Source: Clostridiales bacterium UBA7044
Lineage (GTDB): Bacteria > Bacillota > Clostridia > Oscillospirales > Oscillospiraceae
Direction: 5' to 3'
Length of the DNA stretch: 28,499 bases
NCBI GenBank assembly: GCA_002493965.1
Contig: DLAP01000072.1
Coordinates: 1,442-29,940 of the forward strand
How positions within the stretch are numbered: position 1 is the stretch's first letter; the number at the start of each line of letters is the position of its first letter. Position numbers and translations under genes: made by a program. The notes beneath the pieces are model-generated. The model was not told the DNA's origin. It saw nothing but the letters and a program-made list of their open reading frames with translations, and ran no database searches. Shown here in pieces: positions 14,800-23,752 of the stretch.

Positions 14800-15108
14800 G
14801 TGTACTTGCCGGACATTGGCGCAAAACTGAAGCAACTGCGCATACAACGGAATATGTCGCAGATTTCGCTGGCAAAGCAGCTGGGAGTTTCCAAGTCTGT
14901 CATAAGCTCCTATGAAAATGAGGTTCATTTACCGCCATATGATGTGCTGCTGCAAATCGCAAGACTTTTTGGGGTCAGCACCGATTACCTTTTGGGAGCC
15001 GCGAACAACCGTGCTATCAATGTAGACGGTCTGACGGATCGACAAATTGATGCCATTACCATGATTGTGAATGAGTTGAAGGAAACTAACAAGGGCTGTA
15101 AGGAATAG
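14800..15108 (+). CDS. XRE-family helix-turn-helix regulator
   Basis: A 102-residue phage-repressor-type DNA-binding protein. The N-terminal helix-turn-helix runs about residues 5-60, with ISLAKQLGVSKSVISSYENE as the recognition region and the typical ending LARLFGVSTDYLLG (here IARLF). A short C-terminal helix follows. I place the start at GTG 14800 because AAGGAG (14786-14791) is eight bases upstream; an earlier in-frame GTG at 14791 overlaps that site. It is divergent from the Ltp lipoprotein and shares an operator-bearing gap with it, so it probably represses both. It ends about 75 bases before a strong terminator. Confidence 0.88.
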   Translation: MYLPDIGAKLKQLRIQRNMSQISLAKQLGVSKSVISSYENEVHLPPYDVLLQIARLFGVSTDYLLGAANNRAINVDGLTDRQIDAITMIVNELKETNKGCKE

Positions 15109-15184
15109 ATTCCGGCTTGCCCATCAAAAAGCAGAAAGAGAATCATACCCTCCATAGAAGCAGGAATAACCGAAGACTCACGGC

Positions 15185-15222
15185 ATCCCGGAAGGACGAA
15201 AATCCTTCCGGGATGTTTTTTT
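15185..15222 (+). terminator. Strong intrinsic terminator
   Basis: ATCCCGGAAGGA (15185-15196) pairs perfectly with TCCTTCCGGGAT (15203-15214) and is followed by G and seven T. It ends the XRE transcript and isolates secA. Confidence 0.92.
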
Positions 15223-15297
15223 CGGGTCGATGCAGGAAAAAAACCACCCGAGCCGGGGATTTATTCATAAATTCGACTTTTATTCTCCGGTCAGGTG

Positions 15298-15306
15298 TGA
15301 TATAAT
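15298..15306 (+). promoter_or_regulatory. Extended -10 promoter for secA
   Basis: TGATATAAT gives a TGn extension plus the consensus TATAAT (15301-15306), about 50 bases before the secA start. No good -35 is seen at normal spacing, as often with extended -10 promoters. Confidence 0.68.
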
Positions 15307-15358
15307 ACGGAAATAAAATCCGGCTTTATGACCATTTGTCTGTGGAAAGGAATCTGTC

Positions 15359-18124
15359 ATGGGACTGATCAATAAACTATTCGGCACCCGCTCTCAGCGG
15401 GAAATTAAAAAACTCCAGCCCACGCTGGACAAGATCCTTGCCCTGGAGGACGAATACAAGGCCCTTTCAGAAGAGGAACTGCGAGGGAAAACTGCTCAGT
15501 TTAAGGAGCGCTTGAATCAGGGGGAGACCCTGGACGACCTGCTGCCGGAGGCCTTTGCCGCCATCCGGGAGGCCGCCGACCGGGTGCTGGGCCTGCGGCC
15601 TTACCCCGTCCAGCTGCTGGGCGGTATCGTGCTGCATCAGGGGCGGATCGCGGAAATGAAGACCGGCGAAGGAAAAACCCTGGTCGCCATTCTTCCCAGC
15701 TACTTAAACGCCCTCACCGGCGAAGGGGTCCATGTGGTCACGGTGAATGACTACCTTGCCAAATATCAGTCCGAGTGGATGGGCAAGGTCTACCGCTACA
15801 TGGGCCTGACCATCGGTCTGGTGATCCCCGGTATGGAACCGGCAGAGCGGAGAAAGGCCTACGCCGCTGACATTACTTACTGCACCAATAACGAGCTGGG
15901 CTTTGACTACCTGCGGGACAATATGGCCATCTACAAGCAGGAGCTGGTCCAGAGGGGACACGCCTTTGCCATCGTGGACGAGGTGGACTCCATCCTCATC
16001 GACGAGGCCCGTACCCCGCTGATCATCTCCGGCAAGGGGGAGGATTCCTCCAAGCTGTATGAGATGGCGGACTATTTCGTGTCCACATTGCGCAAGCAGG
16101 TCTTTGCCAAGACTGAGGACAAGGAGGTCCACGACGACTACGACTGTGACTACTTCGTAGACGAAAAGGCCAGAACCGTGTCCCTCACCGCTTCCGGTAT
16201 TGCCAAAGCGGAAAAATACTTTGGCGTGGAAAACCTGGCGGATTCAGAAAACGCCACCCTTTCCCATCACATCAACCAGGCCATGAAGGCCCGGGGCCTG
16301 ATGAAGAAGGACATCGACTATGTGGTGAAGGACGGGGAAATCATCATCGTAGACGAGTTCACCGGACGGCTTATGTATGGCCGGCGGTATAACGAGGGCC
16401 TGCACCAGGCCATCGAGGCCAAGGAAGGGGTCAATGTTGCCAGTGAAAGCAAGACCCTGGCTACCATCACCTTCCAGAATTTCTTCCGGCTGTATCATAA
16501 ACTCTCCGGCATGACCGGCACCGCCCTGACGGAGCAGGAGGAATTTGCCGCCATCTACCGGTTGGACGTGGTGGAGATCCCCACCAATAAGCCTGTCATC
16601 CGGCAGGATCATTCTGATGTGGTGTACAAGACCGAGGCGGGCAAGTTCCGGGCTATCATCGCCCAGGTGAAAGCCTGCCACGAAAAGGGTCAGCCGGTGC
16701 TGGTGGGCACCATTTCCATTGAAAAGAGCGAAATCTTAAGCAAAATGCTGAAGCGGGAGGGCATCCCCCACAGCGTGCTGAACGCCAAGCACCATGAGCA
16801 GGAGGCCCAGATCGTGGCCCAGGCCGGTAAGTACGGCGCCGTCACCATCGCCACCAACATGGCAGGCCGTGGTACGGATATCATGCTGGGCGGCAACGCC
16901 GACTTCCTGGCGAAAGCCGAACTGGCGAAAATGAACCTGCCCGAAGAACTTCTCCGGGAGGCGGATTCCTACGCGGAAACCAGCGATCCGGAAATCCTGG
17001 CCGTCCGGGCAAAGTACGAGGAGCTGCTGAAAAAGTACAAGGCATCCATCGCCGACGAGGCGGAGAAGGTGCGCGCCGCCGGGGGCCTCTATATCATCGG
17101 TACCGAGCGCCACGAGTCCCGGCGAATCGATAACCAGCTTCGCGGACGGTCCGGCCGTCAGGGAGACCCCGGCGAGAGCCGGTTCTACTTAAGCCTCCAG
17201 GATGATTTGATGCGGCTGTTCTCCACCGACCGGGTCATGGGCATGATGGATTCCCTGGGTCTGGACGAGGACACACCCATTGATGCCAAGATCCTCTCTG
17301 GCGCCGTGGAAAACGCCCAGAAGAACGTGGAATCCCGGAACTTCCGGGCCAGAAAGTCGGTTCTCGAATACGACGATGTGATGAACACCCAGCGTGAGGT
17401 CATCTACGCCCAGCGGCAGAAGGTGCTGGACGGGGAAGACCTGCGGGAGAATATGATGACCATGCTTCGCGGTCTGGTGGAGAGCAATGTGTCTACCGCT
17501 CTCAGCGAAAGCGGCGGCGTAGCGGACGAAGCAGGGCTTACCCGTCTGGCAAGAGCCATGGAGGGCATTTACTTCGCCAAGGGCACCCTTTCTTCCCGGA
17601 AGGAGCAGCTTTTGGGGAATCACGCCCAGGAGCTGACGGACACGGTTTACGAAATTGCCCAGCGCACCTATGAAGCCAAGGAAGCCGCCTACGGCGCCCC
17701 CATCATGCGGGAGCTGGAGCGGGTGGTCATGCTCCGGGTGGTGGACGAATACTGGATGGACAACATCGACGCCATGGACGACCTGAAGCAGGGCATCGGC
17801 CTGCGGGCCTACGGCCAGCATGACCCTGTCGTTGCTTATAAGGAAGAGGGCTTCCAGATGTTCGAGGCCATGATAAACGCCATCCGGGAGGAGACCATCC
17901 GGCGGATGTTCCTGGTGCAGCTGCGGCCCAGCCAGGAGGTCAAGCGGGAAAAAGTTGCGAAAGAAACCGGCACCGCCGCCGCGGGTCAGACCGTGGTGAA
18001 GAAGCAGCCCATCCGCAACGCCGCCAAGAAAATCGGCCCCAACGATCCCTGCCCCTGCGGCAGCGGCAAGAAGTATAAGAAGTGCTGTATGCAGAAGGAC
18101 AAGGCGGCGGGCATGGAGAAGTGA
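15359..18124 (+). CDS. secA: Preprotein translocase ATPase SecA
   Basis: The motor ATPase of the general Sec pathway, which pushes unfolded preproteins through SecYEG at the cytoplasmic membrane. The 921-residue product has Walker A MKTGEGKTL (residues 100-108), the DEAD-type VDEVDSILIDEARTPL near residue 208, and the preprotein-crosslinking domain. The second nucleotide-binding half carries TNMAGRGTDIMLGGNADF near residue 498 and QLRGRSGRQGDPGESRFYLS near residue 588. The helical scaffold follows, then a C-terminal SEC-C zinc motif CPCGSGKKYKKCC (Cys898, 900, 909, 910) for SecB or ribosome/lipid contact. Length is typical of SecA1. It starts the rightward series; pgeF follows after 33 bases. 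Confidence 0.98.
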   Translation: MGLINKLFGTRSQREIKKLQPTLDKILALEDEYKALSEEELRGKTAQFKERLNQGETLDDLLPEAFAAIREAADRVLGLRPYPVQLLGGIVLHQGRIAEMKTGEGKTLVAILPSYLNALTGEGVHVVTVNDYLAKYQSEWMGKVYRYMGLTIGLVIPGMEPAERRKAYAADITYCTNNELGFDYLRDNMAIYKQELVQRGHAFAIVDEVDSILIDEARTPLIISGKGEDSSKLYEMADYFVSTLRKQVFAKTEDKEVHDDYDCDYFVDEKARTVSLTASGIAKAEKYFGVENLADSENATLSHHINQAMKARGLMKKDIDYVVKDGEIIIVDEFTGRLMYGRRYNEGLHQAIEAKEGVNVASESKTLATITFQNFFRLYHKLSGMTGTALTEQEEFAAIYRLDVVEIPTNKPVIRQDHSDVVYKTEAGKFRAIIAQVKACHEKGQPVLVGTISIEKSEILSKMLKREGIPHSVLNAKHHEQEAQIVAQAGKYGAVTIATNMAGRGTDIMLGGNADFLAKAELAKMNLPEELLREADSYAETSDPEILAVRAKYEELLKKYKASIADEAEKVRAAGGLYIIGTERHESRRIDNQLRGRSGRQGDPGESRFYLSLQDDLMRLFSTDRVMGMMDSLGLDEDTPIDAKILSGAVENAQKNVESRNFRARKSVLEYDDVMNTQREVIYAQRQKVLDGEDLRENMMTMLRGLVESNVSTALSESGGVADEAGLTRLARAMEGIYFAKGTLSSRKEQLLGNHAQELTDTVYEIAQRTYEAKEAAYGAPIMRELERVVMLRVVDEYWMDNIDAMDDLKQGIGLRAYGQHDPVVAYKEEGFQMFEAMINAIREETIRRMFLVQLRPSQEVKREKVAKETGTAAAGQTVVKKQPIRNAAKKIGPNDPCPCGSGKKYKKCCMQKDKAAGMEK

Positions 18125-18157
18125 CCGCCCCTTCCCGAAATCATTAAGGATTTACCT

Positions 18158-18955
18158 ATGGAAACCATCAAAAAAGGAACACTGGAGTATCTCCGGGCAG
18201 AAAATATCCCGGTTCCCCACGCTTTTACCACTCGCTTCGGCGGCGTCAGCACGGGAATCAACGCAAGTCTCAACCTGGCTCTGAACAGCCAGGACACCCT
18301 GGAAAATGTGGAAACCAATCTCCGCATTCTGGCAGACGCCCTGGGCTTTGATCCGGAGAAGTTGATTATGACCCGGCAGATTCATTCATGTTTGGTCCGG
18401 GTGGTGACGGAAAAGGATCACCTTACACTGTGCCATCGGGATTATCCCGCCTGTGACGGCCTGGTGACGAACACGCCGGGGGTGGCGCTGCTGGTATTCA
18501 CTGCCGATTGCACGCCCCTGCTCCTCTACGATCCGGTGACGGGGGCGGTAGGGGCGGCCCACGCGGGCTGGCGGGGCACGGCCAAGGCCATCGGCGCCAG
18601 GTGCGTGGAGGCCATGGCCCGCAATTTCGGAACCAACCCCAAAGACATCCGGGCTGCCATCGGCCCCAACATTGGTTTCTGCCATTTTGAAACCGACGCC
18701 GACGTACCGGAGGCCATGCGTGCCGCCTTCGGGAAGGAAGTGAATCCCTTCATTGAGAAGCGGGGCGACAAATACCATCTGGACCTGAAAGCCATCAACG
18801 CTCTGGTGCTGCGCCGGGCTGGGGTAGAGAATATCACCATCAGCGAGGATTGCACCTGCTGCCGGCCGGACAGATTCTGGTCCCATCGGGTGACCAAGGG
18901 AGCCAGAGGCTCTCAAGGGGCGATTATTGTCTGTAAGGAGGCGGCAAAAAAGTGA
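18158..18955 (+). CDS. pgeF: Peptidoglycan editing factor PgeF (laccase-domain protein)
   Basis: A 265-residue cytoplasmic protein of the YfiH/laccase-domain family. In E. coli the family member removes L-serine wrongly built into UDP-MurNAc in place of L-alanine; related gut enzymes act on purine nucleosides or phenolics. The metal/catalytic triad is visible: RQIHS with His76, TADCTPLLLYD with Cys118, and AHAGWRGT with His135. GPNIGFCHFE and the CTCCRPDRFWSHR end complete the signature. The start at 18158 has AAGGAT upstream. Its stop overlaps the GTG start of the next lipoprotein gene by four bases, and it lies 33 bases after secA, so all three are probably one transcript. Confidence 0.92.
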   Translation: METIKKGTLEYLRAENIPVPHAFTTRFGGVSTGINASLNLALNSQDTLENVETNLRILADALGFDPEKLIMTRQIHSCLVRVVTEKDHLTLCHRDYPACDGLVTNTPGVALLVFTADCTPLLLYDPVTGAVGAAHAGWRGTAKAIGARCVEAMARNFGTNPKDIRAAIGPNIGFCHFETDADVPEAMRAAFGKEVNPFIEKRGDKYHLDLKAINALVLRRAGVENITISEDCTCCRPDRFWSHRVTKGARGSQGAIIVCKEAAKK

Positions 18956-20535
18956 AGAAATTACTCAGTGCGTTTTTGGCTCTTTCTCTGATTGCCGCCC
19001 TGCTTGTCGGCTGTGGAAGAACCATTGACAATTCCGGCTACGTGCCCACCGGTGACGCCATCTTAATGGAGGGGCAGGATCCGGAGGACATTATGCCGGA
19101 GGAAGAGGATACCCAGGAACTGACCCTGGCCTATTACCCGGACAACTCCCTGAATCCCCTGTTTGGCAGTAACTACACCAACCGGGTGCTGATGAGCCTC
19201 ATGTATCAGGGCCTGTTCGCGGTGAATAACAAAAAGCAGGCGACCCCCATTCTGTGCAGCAGTTATCGGGTTTCCGCCGATGCCGCCCAATGGGTCTTCT
19301 ATTTGGAAAGCAACGCCACCTTCTCCGACGGTACCCATGTGACTCCCCAGGATGTGGTGGCAACCTACGAAAAGGCCAAGGAAAACGATTACTATAAAGG
19401 CAGGTTCTTCCACCTGCACAGTGTGACGATTCTGGAGGACAACGGCATTGCCTTTAATTTGGATACACCCTACGAGAATCTGCCTCTGCTGCTGGATGTG
19501 CCCATTGTCAAGTCCTCCGAGGTAGACGCGGACATTCCCCTGGGCACCGGACCCTACACCTTCTCCGAGGGCGTAGGCGGCGCGAACCTGTACCGGAACC
19601 CCGCCTGGTGGTGCGGAAGCCTGAAGATTCCGGCCACGGACCCCACCATCACCCTGGTGGATGTGAGTACCGTGGGAGAGGTCCGGGACGAATTTCAGTT
19701 CGGAGAGGTCAGCGTGGTCTGTACCAATCCTATGAGTGCCATCTTTGCCGAATACCGGTCGGACTATGAGCTGTGGGAGATCGAAAGCGGTTATATGCTG
19801 TACCTGGGCTGCAACGTTACCTACAGTTCCTTCTTCGATGACGGCACTCTGCGCACCATGCTGACCTACGCCCTGGATCGGGAAACCCTGGCCCAGGACA
19901 ATTACAAGGGCATGGTGGACTGTGTGACCCTGCCCTGCGCACCCACAGAGGTCTACTACAGCAAAACCCTGGCCCAGGAATATGAGTATGATTCTCTGAA
20001 GTTCCTGGAAAAAATGAGCGCCTACCGGATCCCCCAGAAGAAGGGGGGCGGCAACCAGGAAATGAAGCTGCTGGTGAACAGCGACGATTCCGCCCGGGTC
20101 AACATTGCGCGGTCCATCGCGGCAACCCTGACGGATTTGGGCCTGCCCTGCAGCACCCTGGAATACGGCGCTGCCGCCTATAAGACCTGCCTGCAAAACA
20201 GCAACTTTGACATTTATCTGGGGCTCACCCGACTGTCCCCTACCATGGACCTGACGGATTTCTTCCGGCCTTGGGGAGAAATGGGCTGGGGCGGCCTTGC
20301 CAATGACCACCTTTACGACCTGACGCTGAAGTCTCTGGAAAACAGCGGTACCTACAGTAGCCTCTATAAGCTTCTGGCGGACGACGGGCGGATCATCCCC
20401 CTGATGTTCGGCCACTATAACGTCTATGCCCAGCGCGGCCTGATCCCCGACTTAAACCCTGCCCGGGACAATGTGTTCTATTACTCCCTGGGGAAAAATA
20501 TGTCGGATATCCAGCAGCCCACGGTTTACGATTAA
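18952..20535 (+). CDS. Substrate-binding lipoprotein, peptide/nickel (SBP_bac_5) family
   Basis: A 527-residue extracytoplasmic solute-binding lipoprotein. The signal peptide ends with the lipobox LLVGC (lipid-anchored Cys21). The mature protein has the family-5 pattern LTLAYYPDNSLNPLFGSNYT, NRVLMSLMYQGLF, then ATFSDGTHVTPQDVVATYEKA (about residues 122-142). The late hinge has RTMLTYALDRETLA. These proteins bring oligopeptides, nickel or similar ligands to an ABC permease, but no permease or ATPase genes are nearby, so it is an orphan. It starts with GTG at 18952, overlapping pgeF by four bases with AAGGAGG upstream. The ligand cannot be inferred from sequence. Confidence 0.88.
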   Translation: MKKLLSAFLALSLIAALLVGCGRTIDNSGYVPTGDAILMEGQDPEDIMPEEEDTQELTLAYYPDNSLNPLFGSNYTNRVLMSLMYQGLFAVNNKKQATPILCSSYRVSADAAQWVFYLESNATFSDGTHVTPQDVVATYEKAKENDYYKGRFFHLHSVTILEDNGIAFNLDTPYENLPLLLDVPIVKSSEVDADIPLGTGPYTFSEGVGGANLYRNPAWWCGSLKIPATDPTITLVDVSTVGEVRDEFQFGEVSVVCTNPMSAIFAEYRSDYELWEIESGYMLYLGCNVTYSSFFDDGTLRTMLTYALDRETLAQDNYKGMVDCVTLPCAPTEVYYSKTLAQEYEYDSLKFLEKMSAYRIPQKKGGGNQEMKLLVNSDDSARVNIARSIAATLTDLGLPCSTLEYGAAAYKTCLQNSNFDIYLGLTRLSPTMDLTDFFRPWGEMGWGGLANDHLYDLTLKSLENSGTYSSLYKLLADDGRIIPLMFGHYNVYAQRGLIPDLNPARDNVFYYSLGKNMSDIQQPTVYD

Positions 20536-20599
20536 AATCCTGTTTACGCAGGGAAGCAAAGAAATGATGATTTTTCTAATTGGAAGGAAGAGATTGAAA

Positions 20600-21724
20600 A
20601 TGAAAAAAATGATCGCGCTCACTTTGGTCCTGGCTCTGCTGCTGGCCGGCTGCGGAAGCAAGCAGGCGGGAACTGACACACCTGCCAAGGAAACGGAGGC
20701 GGCTGCGGCACCTGTGACCACGGAAGCCCCCACGGAGGCAACCACCGAGCCCACTACGGTTCCCACCACGGAACCCGTGGTCTACTTTGACCCCCTGAAC
20801 GGAGAGATTCTGGACGCCCCCTTTGACGGCCGGATCTATGCCTCCACCATCAGCAATATCCGGGACGCTCTGCCTCATGTGGGTGTTACCAAGGCGGACG
20901 TGCTCATGGAGATGTTCGTCAACGGCTCCATCGTTCGAGATTTGGCCCTGTTCTCCGACATCGGCGATGTGGACGCTCTGGGCTCCACCCGTTCCACCCG
21001 GATGATGTTCAACAACATCGCCCAGCACTATGACGCCATTCTGACCCACGGCGGCGGCTCCGAACAGTGCATCCAGGATGCCAACAACCGGGGGCTGATC
21101 CACTACAACGTGGACTCCCTCATGCGTCAGGGAGACCCGCTGATGCAGGGCACCGCCTATCGGGATAAGGAATATAAGTACGGCGAGCATAACCTGTTCA
21201 CCATCGGCTCCGGCGTCAAAGCCTACGCGGAAAGCCAGGGCGTCCAGCTTACTGGCAACCCGGAGAGGGACTATGGCTTCCGGTTTACCGAGGACGGCAC
21301 CCCCGACGGGGAGGACGCCAAGGAGATCACGGTGATCCTGACCTATAATAAGGCTATGAAGGACACCACTATGCGCTATGACGACAGCCTTCAGAAGTAC
21401 GTCTACAACCAGTATGACATGGAGATGCATGACCAGATCACCGACGAGGTGGAAGCCTTCCGGAATGTGGTGGTCATGTATACCGATATCAGCTATGACG
21501 GCATCTACCACATCGCCAATTTCAACGCCGGCGGCACGGGCTACTTTGCCTGCGGCGGCAAGATCATCCCCATCACCTGGAGCTGCGAAAGTGACGACGC
21601 GCCCTTCCGGTATTTCCACGAGGACGGCACGCCTCTGGAGTTCGGCCAGGGTAATACCTACATTGCCATCTGCACCCCGGACTCCGCTGTGACCTGGAAC
21701 GCGGAAGTCACCCCCGCAGAATAA
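20600..21724 (+). CDS. DUF3048 lipoprotein, YerB-like
   Basis: A 374-residue lipoprotein with signal peptide MKKMIALTLVLALLLAGC (Cys18). A linker rich in Thr, Glu, Ala and Pro follows (about residues 24-60), then the two-part DUF3048 domain, recognisable by PLNGE, the ISNIRDALPHVGVTKADVLM region, and GSTRSTR. The C-terminal part has VVMYTDI, GTGYFACGGKIIPITW and TPLEFGQGNTYIAIC. Its B. subtilis relative YerB is of unknown biochemical function. The ATG at 20600 is preferred because it gives a clean signal peptide and has GGAAGGAAGAG upstream. It stands 64 bases after the binding lipoprotein and its stop directly abuts the next ATG. Confidence 0.9.
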   Translation: MKKMIALTLVLALLLAGCGSKQAGTDTPAKETEAAAAPVTTEAPTEATTEPTTVPTTEPVVYFDPLNGEILDAPFDGRIYASTISNIRDALPHVGVTKADVLMEMFVNGSIVRDLALFSDIGDVDALGSTRSTRMMFNNIAQHYDAILTHGGGSEQCIQDANNRGLIHYNVDSLMRQGDPLMQGTAYRDKEYKYGEHNLFTIGSGVKAYAESQGVQLTGNPERDYGFRFTEDGTPDGEDAKEITVILTYNKAMKDTTMRYDDSLQKYVYNQYDMEMHDQITDEVEAFRNVVVMYTDISYDGIYHIANFNAGGTGYFACGGKIIPITWSCESDDAPFRYFHEDGTPLEFGQGNTYIAICTPDSAVTWNAEVTPAE

Positions 21725-22162
21725 ATGGAATTTGGCTGGATTAACCTCTGGAATCTGCTGATTTTAGCGGGAATGCTGGTCCCCAACATCCGCTTTGCCC
21801 GCCAGACCCCCGGCGGGGAAAGGAAAGCCCAGGGAAAGGGCATTACGGTGCTGGAGCAGATTGGACGTTATGCTTCCATGGCGCTGATGGTGCTGCCCCT
21901 GGGCGTGTGGAAGTTTGGCTTTTCCAGCGTAGCGGAAATGCTCCTGTACAGCATAGGAAATCTGGGCCTTCTGATTATCTATTGGGCGGTCTGGGGTCCT
22001 TTCTCCCGCAAGCCCACATTGGGAAGAGCCATGGCCCTGGCGATCCTGCCCACGACTACATTCCTGCTGTGCGGCCTGACCCTGGGCCACCCGCTGCTGG
22101 TGGGAGCGGCCCTGCTGTTCGGGGCGGCCCATATCTCCATTACCTACCGCAATTTCCGATAA
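21725..22162 (+). CDS. Four-helix membrane protein, unknown function
   Basis: A 145-residue integral membrane protein I cannot assign. Hydrophobic segments lie at about residues 6-22, 50-62, 70-92 and 102-135, with basic loops such as RFARQTPGGERKAQGKG after the first helix, suggesting that loop is cytoplasmic. Its ATG (21725) immediately follows the DUF3048 stop codon, so translation is probably coupled and the two are likely to work together or share regulation. A strong terminator follows six bases after the stop. Confidence 0.75.
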   Translation: MEFGWINLWNLLILAGMLVPNIRFARQTPGGERKAQGKGITVLEQIGRYASMALMVLPLGVWKFGFSSVAEMLLYSIGNLGLLIIYWAVWGPFSRKPTLGRAMALAILPTTTFLLCGLTLGHPLLVGAALLFGAAHISITYRNFR

Positions 22163-22167
22163 AGAAG

Positions 22168-22205
22168 AACTCCGATTGTCCTTTGCATGGGCAATCGGAG
22201 TTTTT
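22168..22205. terminator. Bidirectional intrinsic terminator
   Basis: AACTCCGATTG (22168-22178) pairs with CAATCGGAGTT (22192-22202), followed by further T residues on the plus strand and a T-rich GTTCTTCTTTA on the minus strand. It serves both the rightward secA-to-membrane-protein series and the leftward MATE gene. Confidence 0.85.
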
Positions 22206-22216
22206 AAGTAAGCGGC

Positions 22217-23605
22217 TCAATCCAATTTGGCTGCCGCGGGAGATTCTTCCAGACTGCGGCTTACTCTTTTGATGCAGTGGAAGTAGGCGGGGATCAGGAA
22301 CAGATCCGCCATGACCCAGGCGGCAGGGGCGGCGAAGCATACCGCCGGGAAGCCATATGCCGGAACCAGGCTTAAGCCAAAGGTACCCCGGGCGATCATT
22401 TCCAGAACCCCGGCCAGCATGGCAAGCTCTGAGTAGCCCAGACCCTGGATGGTGAACCGCAGCACATAGATGAACATCAGCGGAATGTTGAAGAGCGAGC
22501 AGGTAATCAGGAACTGACGTGTCAGAGGCAGGATCGCGGCCAACACCTCCGGATCCCGGCTGTCCAGGAACAGCATACTGACCTGGCCGCCGAAGAAATA
22601 AGCGATCAGAAAAACCAGCAGGGAATAAACGCCGCCGACGAAAGCGCAGTCCTTGACGCACTGACGGACCCGCTGGGGTTTTCCCGCGCCCACATTCTGC
22701 CCGGAAAAGGTGGCGGCGGTGGTTCCCAGGGCTTCCAGAGGGCAGCACAGCAGACCGTGTACCTTATTTCCGGCAGTGATGGCCGCCAGAACATGGGCGC
22801 CCAAACCGTTGACAGCGGTTTGCAGCAGGATGCCGCCGATGGCGGTGATGGAGCACTGAAGCCCCATAGGCAGTCCCATGGCAAGAAGCCGCCGGGCATA
22901 GAGGGGCCGATACTGAAGATCCTCCCGGCTTAGGTGGAGGATGGGGAACCGCTTTGCCATATACACAAGGCACAGCACGCCGGACACAAGCTGGCTGACC
23001 AGAGTGGCCCAGGCCGCGCCCGCCGCGCCCATCCGGAACAGGAGGATGAACACCAGGTCCAGAACCACATTGAGCAGACTGGACAGAATCAGGAAGAATA
23101 AGGGAGACTTGGAATCCCCCAGGGAGCGGATGATACCGGACAGGGTGTTATACAGCATGGTGGCGGGGATGCCCAGGAAGATCACCACGATATAGCTGTA
23201 GGCGTAGTCGAAGACCTCCTCCGGGGTATGCATCCAGACAAGGAACCGGCGGCACAGGGCGGTGGTGAGAGCGGCAGAGAGAAGGGCGATGATAGTGCCC
23301 AGCCAGATCATATTGCCCACGAATTTGCGAAGACCATCATAGTCCTTTGCCCCGAACTTCTGGGCCACAGGAATGGCAAAGCCCATGCACACACCGGTAC
23401 ACAGACCCAGCACCAGGAAATTCAGGGAGCCGGTAGAGCCAACGCCTGCCAGGGCGTCCACGCCCAGGAACTTGCCTACCACCATGGTGTCCACCATACT
23501 GTAAAGCTGCTGGAAGACCAGCCCCAGAAACAAAGGCGTCATGAAATTCAGAATCAGCTTCATAGGAGAGCCGACGGAGAGATCCGTCGTCACGGATTTC
23601 GTCAT
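22217..23605 (-). CDS. MATE family multidrug/metabolite efflux transporter
   Basis: A 462-residue inner-membrane antiporter with about 12 hydrophobic segments in two homologous halves. The N-terminus SVGSPMKLILNFMTPLFLGL and the VDTMVVGKFLGVDALAGVG segment (about residues 38-56) are characteristic of the DinF/NorM-like MATE superfamily. LGGISGIIRSLGDSK-type loop features (here LSGIIRSLGDSKSPL) are also present. The export substrate is unknown. I place the start at 23605 (GAGGTAG upstream), since the extra upstream residues in the open frame overlap the promoter. It is transcribed alone toward a shared terminator. Confidence 0.92.
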   Translation of the reverse strand: MTKSVTTDLSVGSPMKLILNFMTPLFLGLVFQQLYSMVDTMVVGKFLGVDALAGVGSTGSLNFLVLGLCTGVCMGFAIPVAQKFGAKDYDGLRKFVGNMIWLGTIIALLSAALTTALCRRFLVWMHTPEEVFDYAYSYIVVIFLGIPATMLYNTLSGIIRSLGDSKSPLFFLILSSLLNVVLDLVFILLFRMGAAGAAWATLVSQLVSGVLCLVYMAKRFPILHLSREDLQYRPLYARRLLAMGLPMGLQCSITAIGGILLQTAVNGLGAHVLAAITAGNKVHGLLCCPLEALGTTAATFSGQNVGAGKPQRVRQCVKDCAFVGGVYSLLVFLIAYFFGGQVSMLFLDSRDPEVLAAILPLTRQFLITCSLFNIPLMFIYVLRFTIQGLGYSELAMLAGVLEMIARGTFGLSLVPAYGFPAVCFAAPAAWVMADLFLIPAYFHCIKRVSRSLEESPAAAKLD

Positions 23606-23648
23606 AAAATCTACCTCGCGAAGAAAGTATTTCAAAACATTGCACAAA

Positions 23649-23677
23649 ATAGTAGCACTGTATTTGTGAAAAGTCAA
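23649..23677 (-). promoter_or_regulatory. Promoter for the MATE gene
   Basis: On the minus strand, TTGACT (23677-23672), 17 bases, then TACTAT (23654-23649), about 45 bases before the start codon. Confidence 0.7.
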
Positions 23678-23752
23678 TAGGAAACCCGCGCTTTTTTCAT
23701 ATCCTCCGGGGACGAGGCATAGGCTGTACCACAAATTCTGGGAGGGATGGAT

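Noticed and set aside
13886..15230. Ltp-XRE island as an integrated element with attachment sites
   Set aside because: I looked for a direct repeat flanking the island and found none; there is no integrase or recombinase in the window.
15117..15305. 62-codon open frame after the XRE gene
   Set aside because: It runs straight through the strong terminator hairpin and T-tract and has no family resemblance.
19063..20415. Long minus-strand open frame of 450 codons opposite the binding lipoprotein
   Set aside because: It is an antisense shadow of a clear lipoprotein gene in GC-rich DNA, with no ribosome site and a composition rich in Gly, Val and His without motifs.
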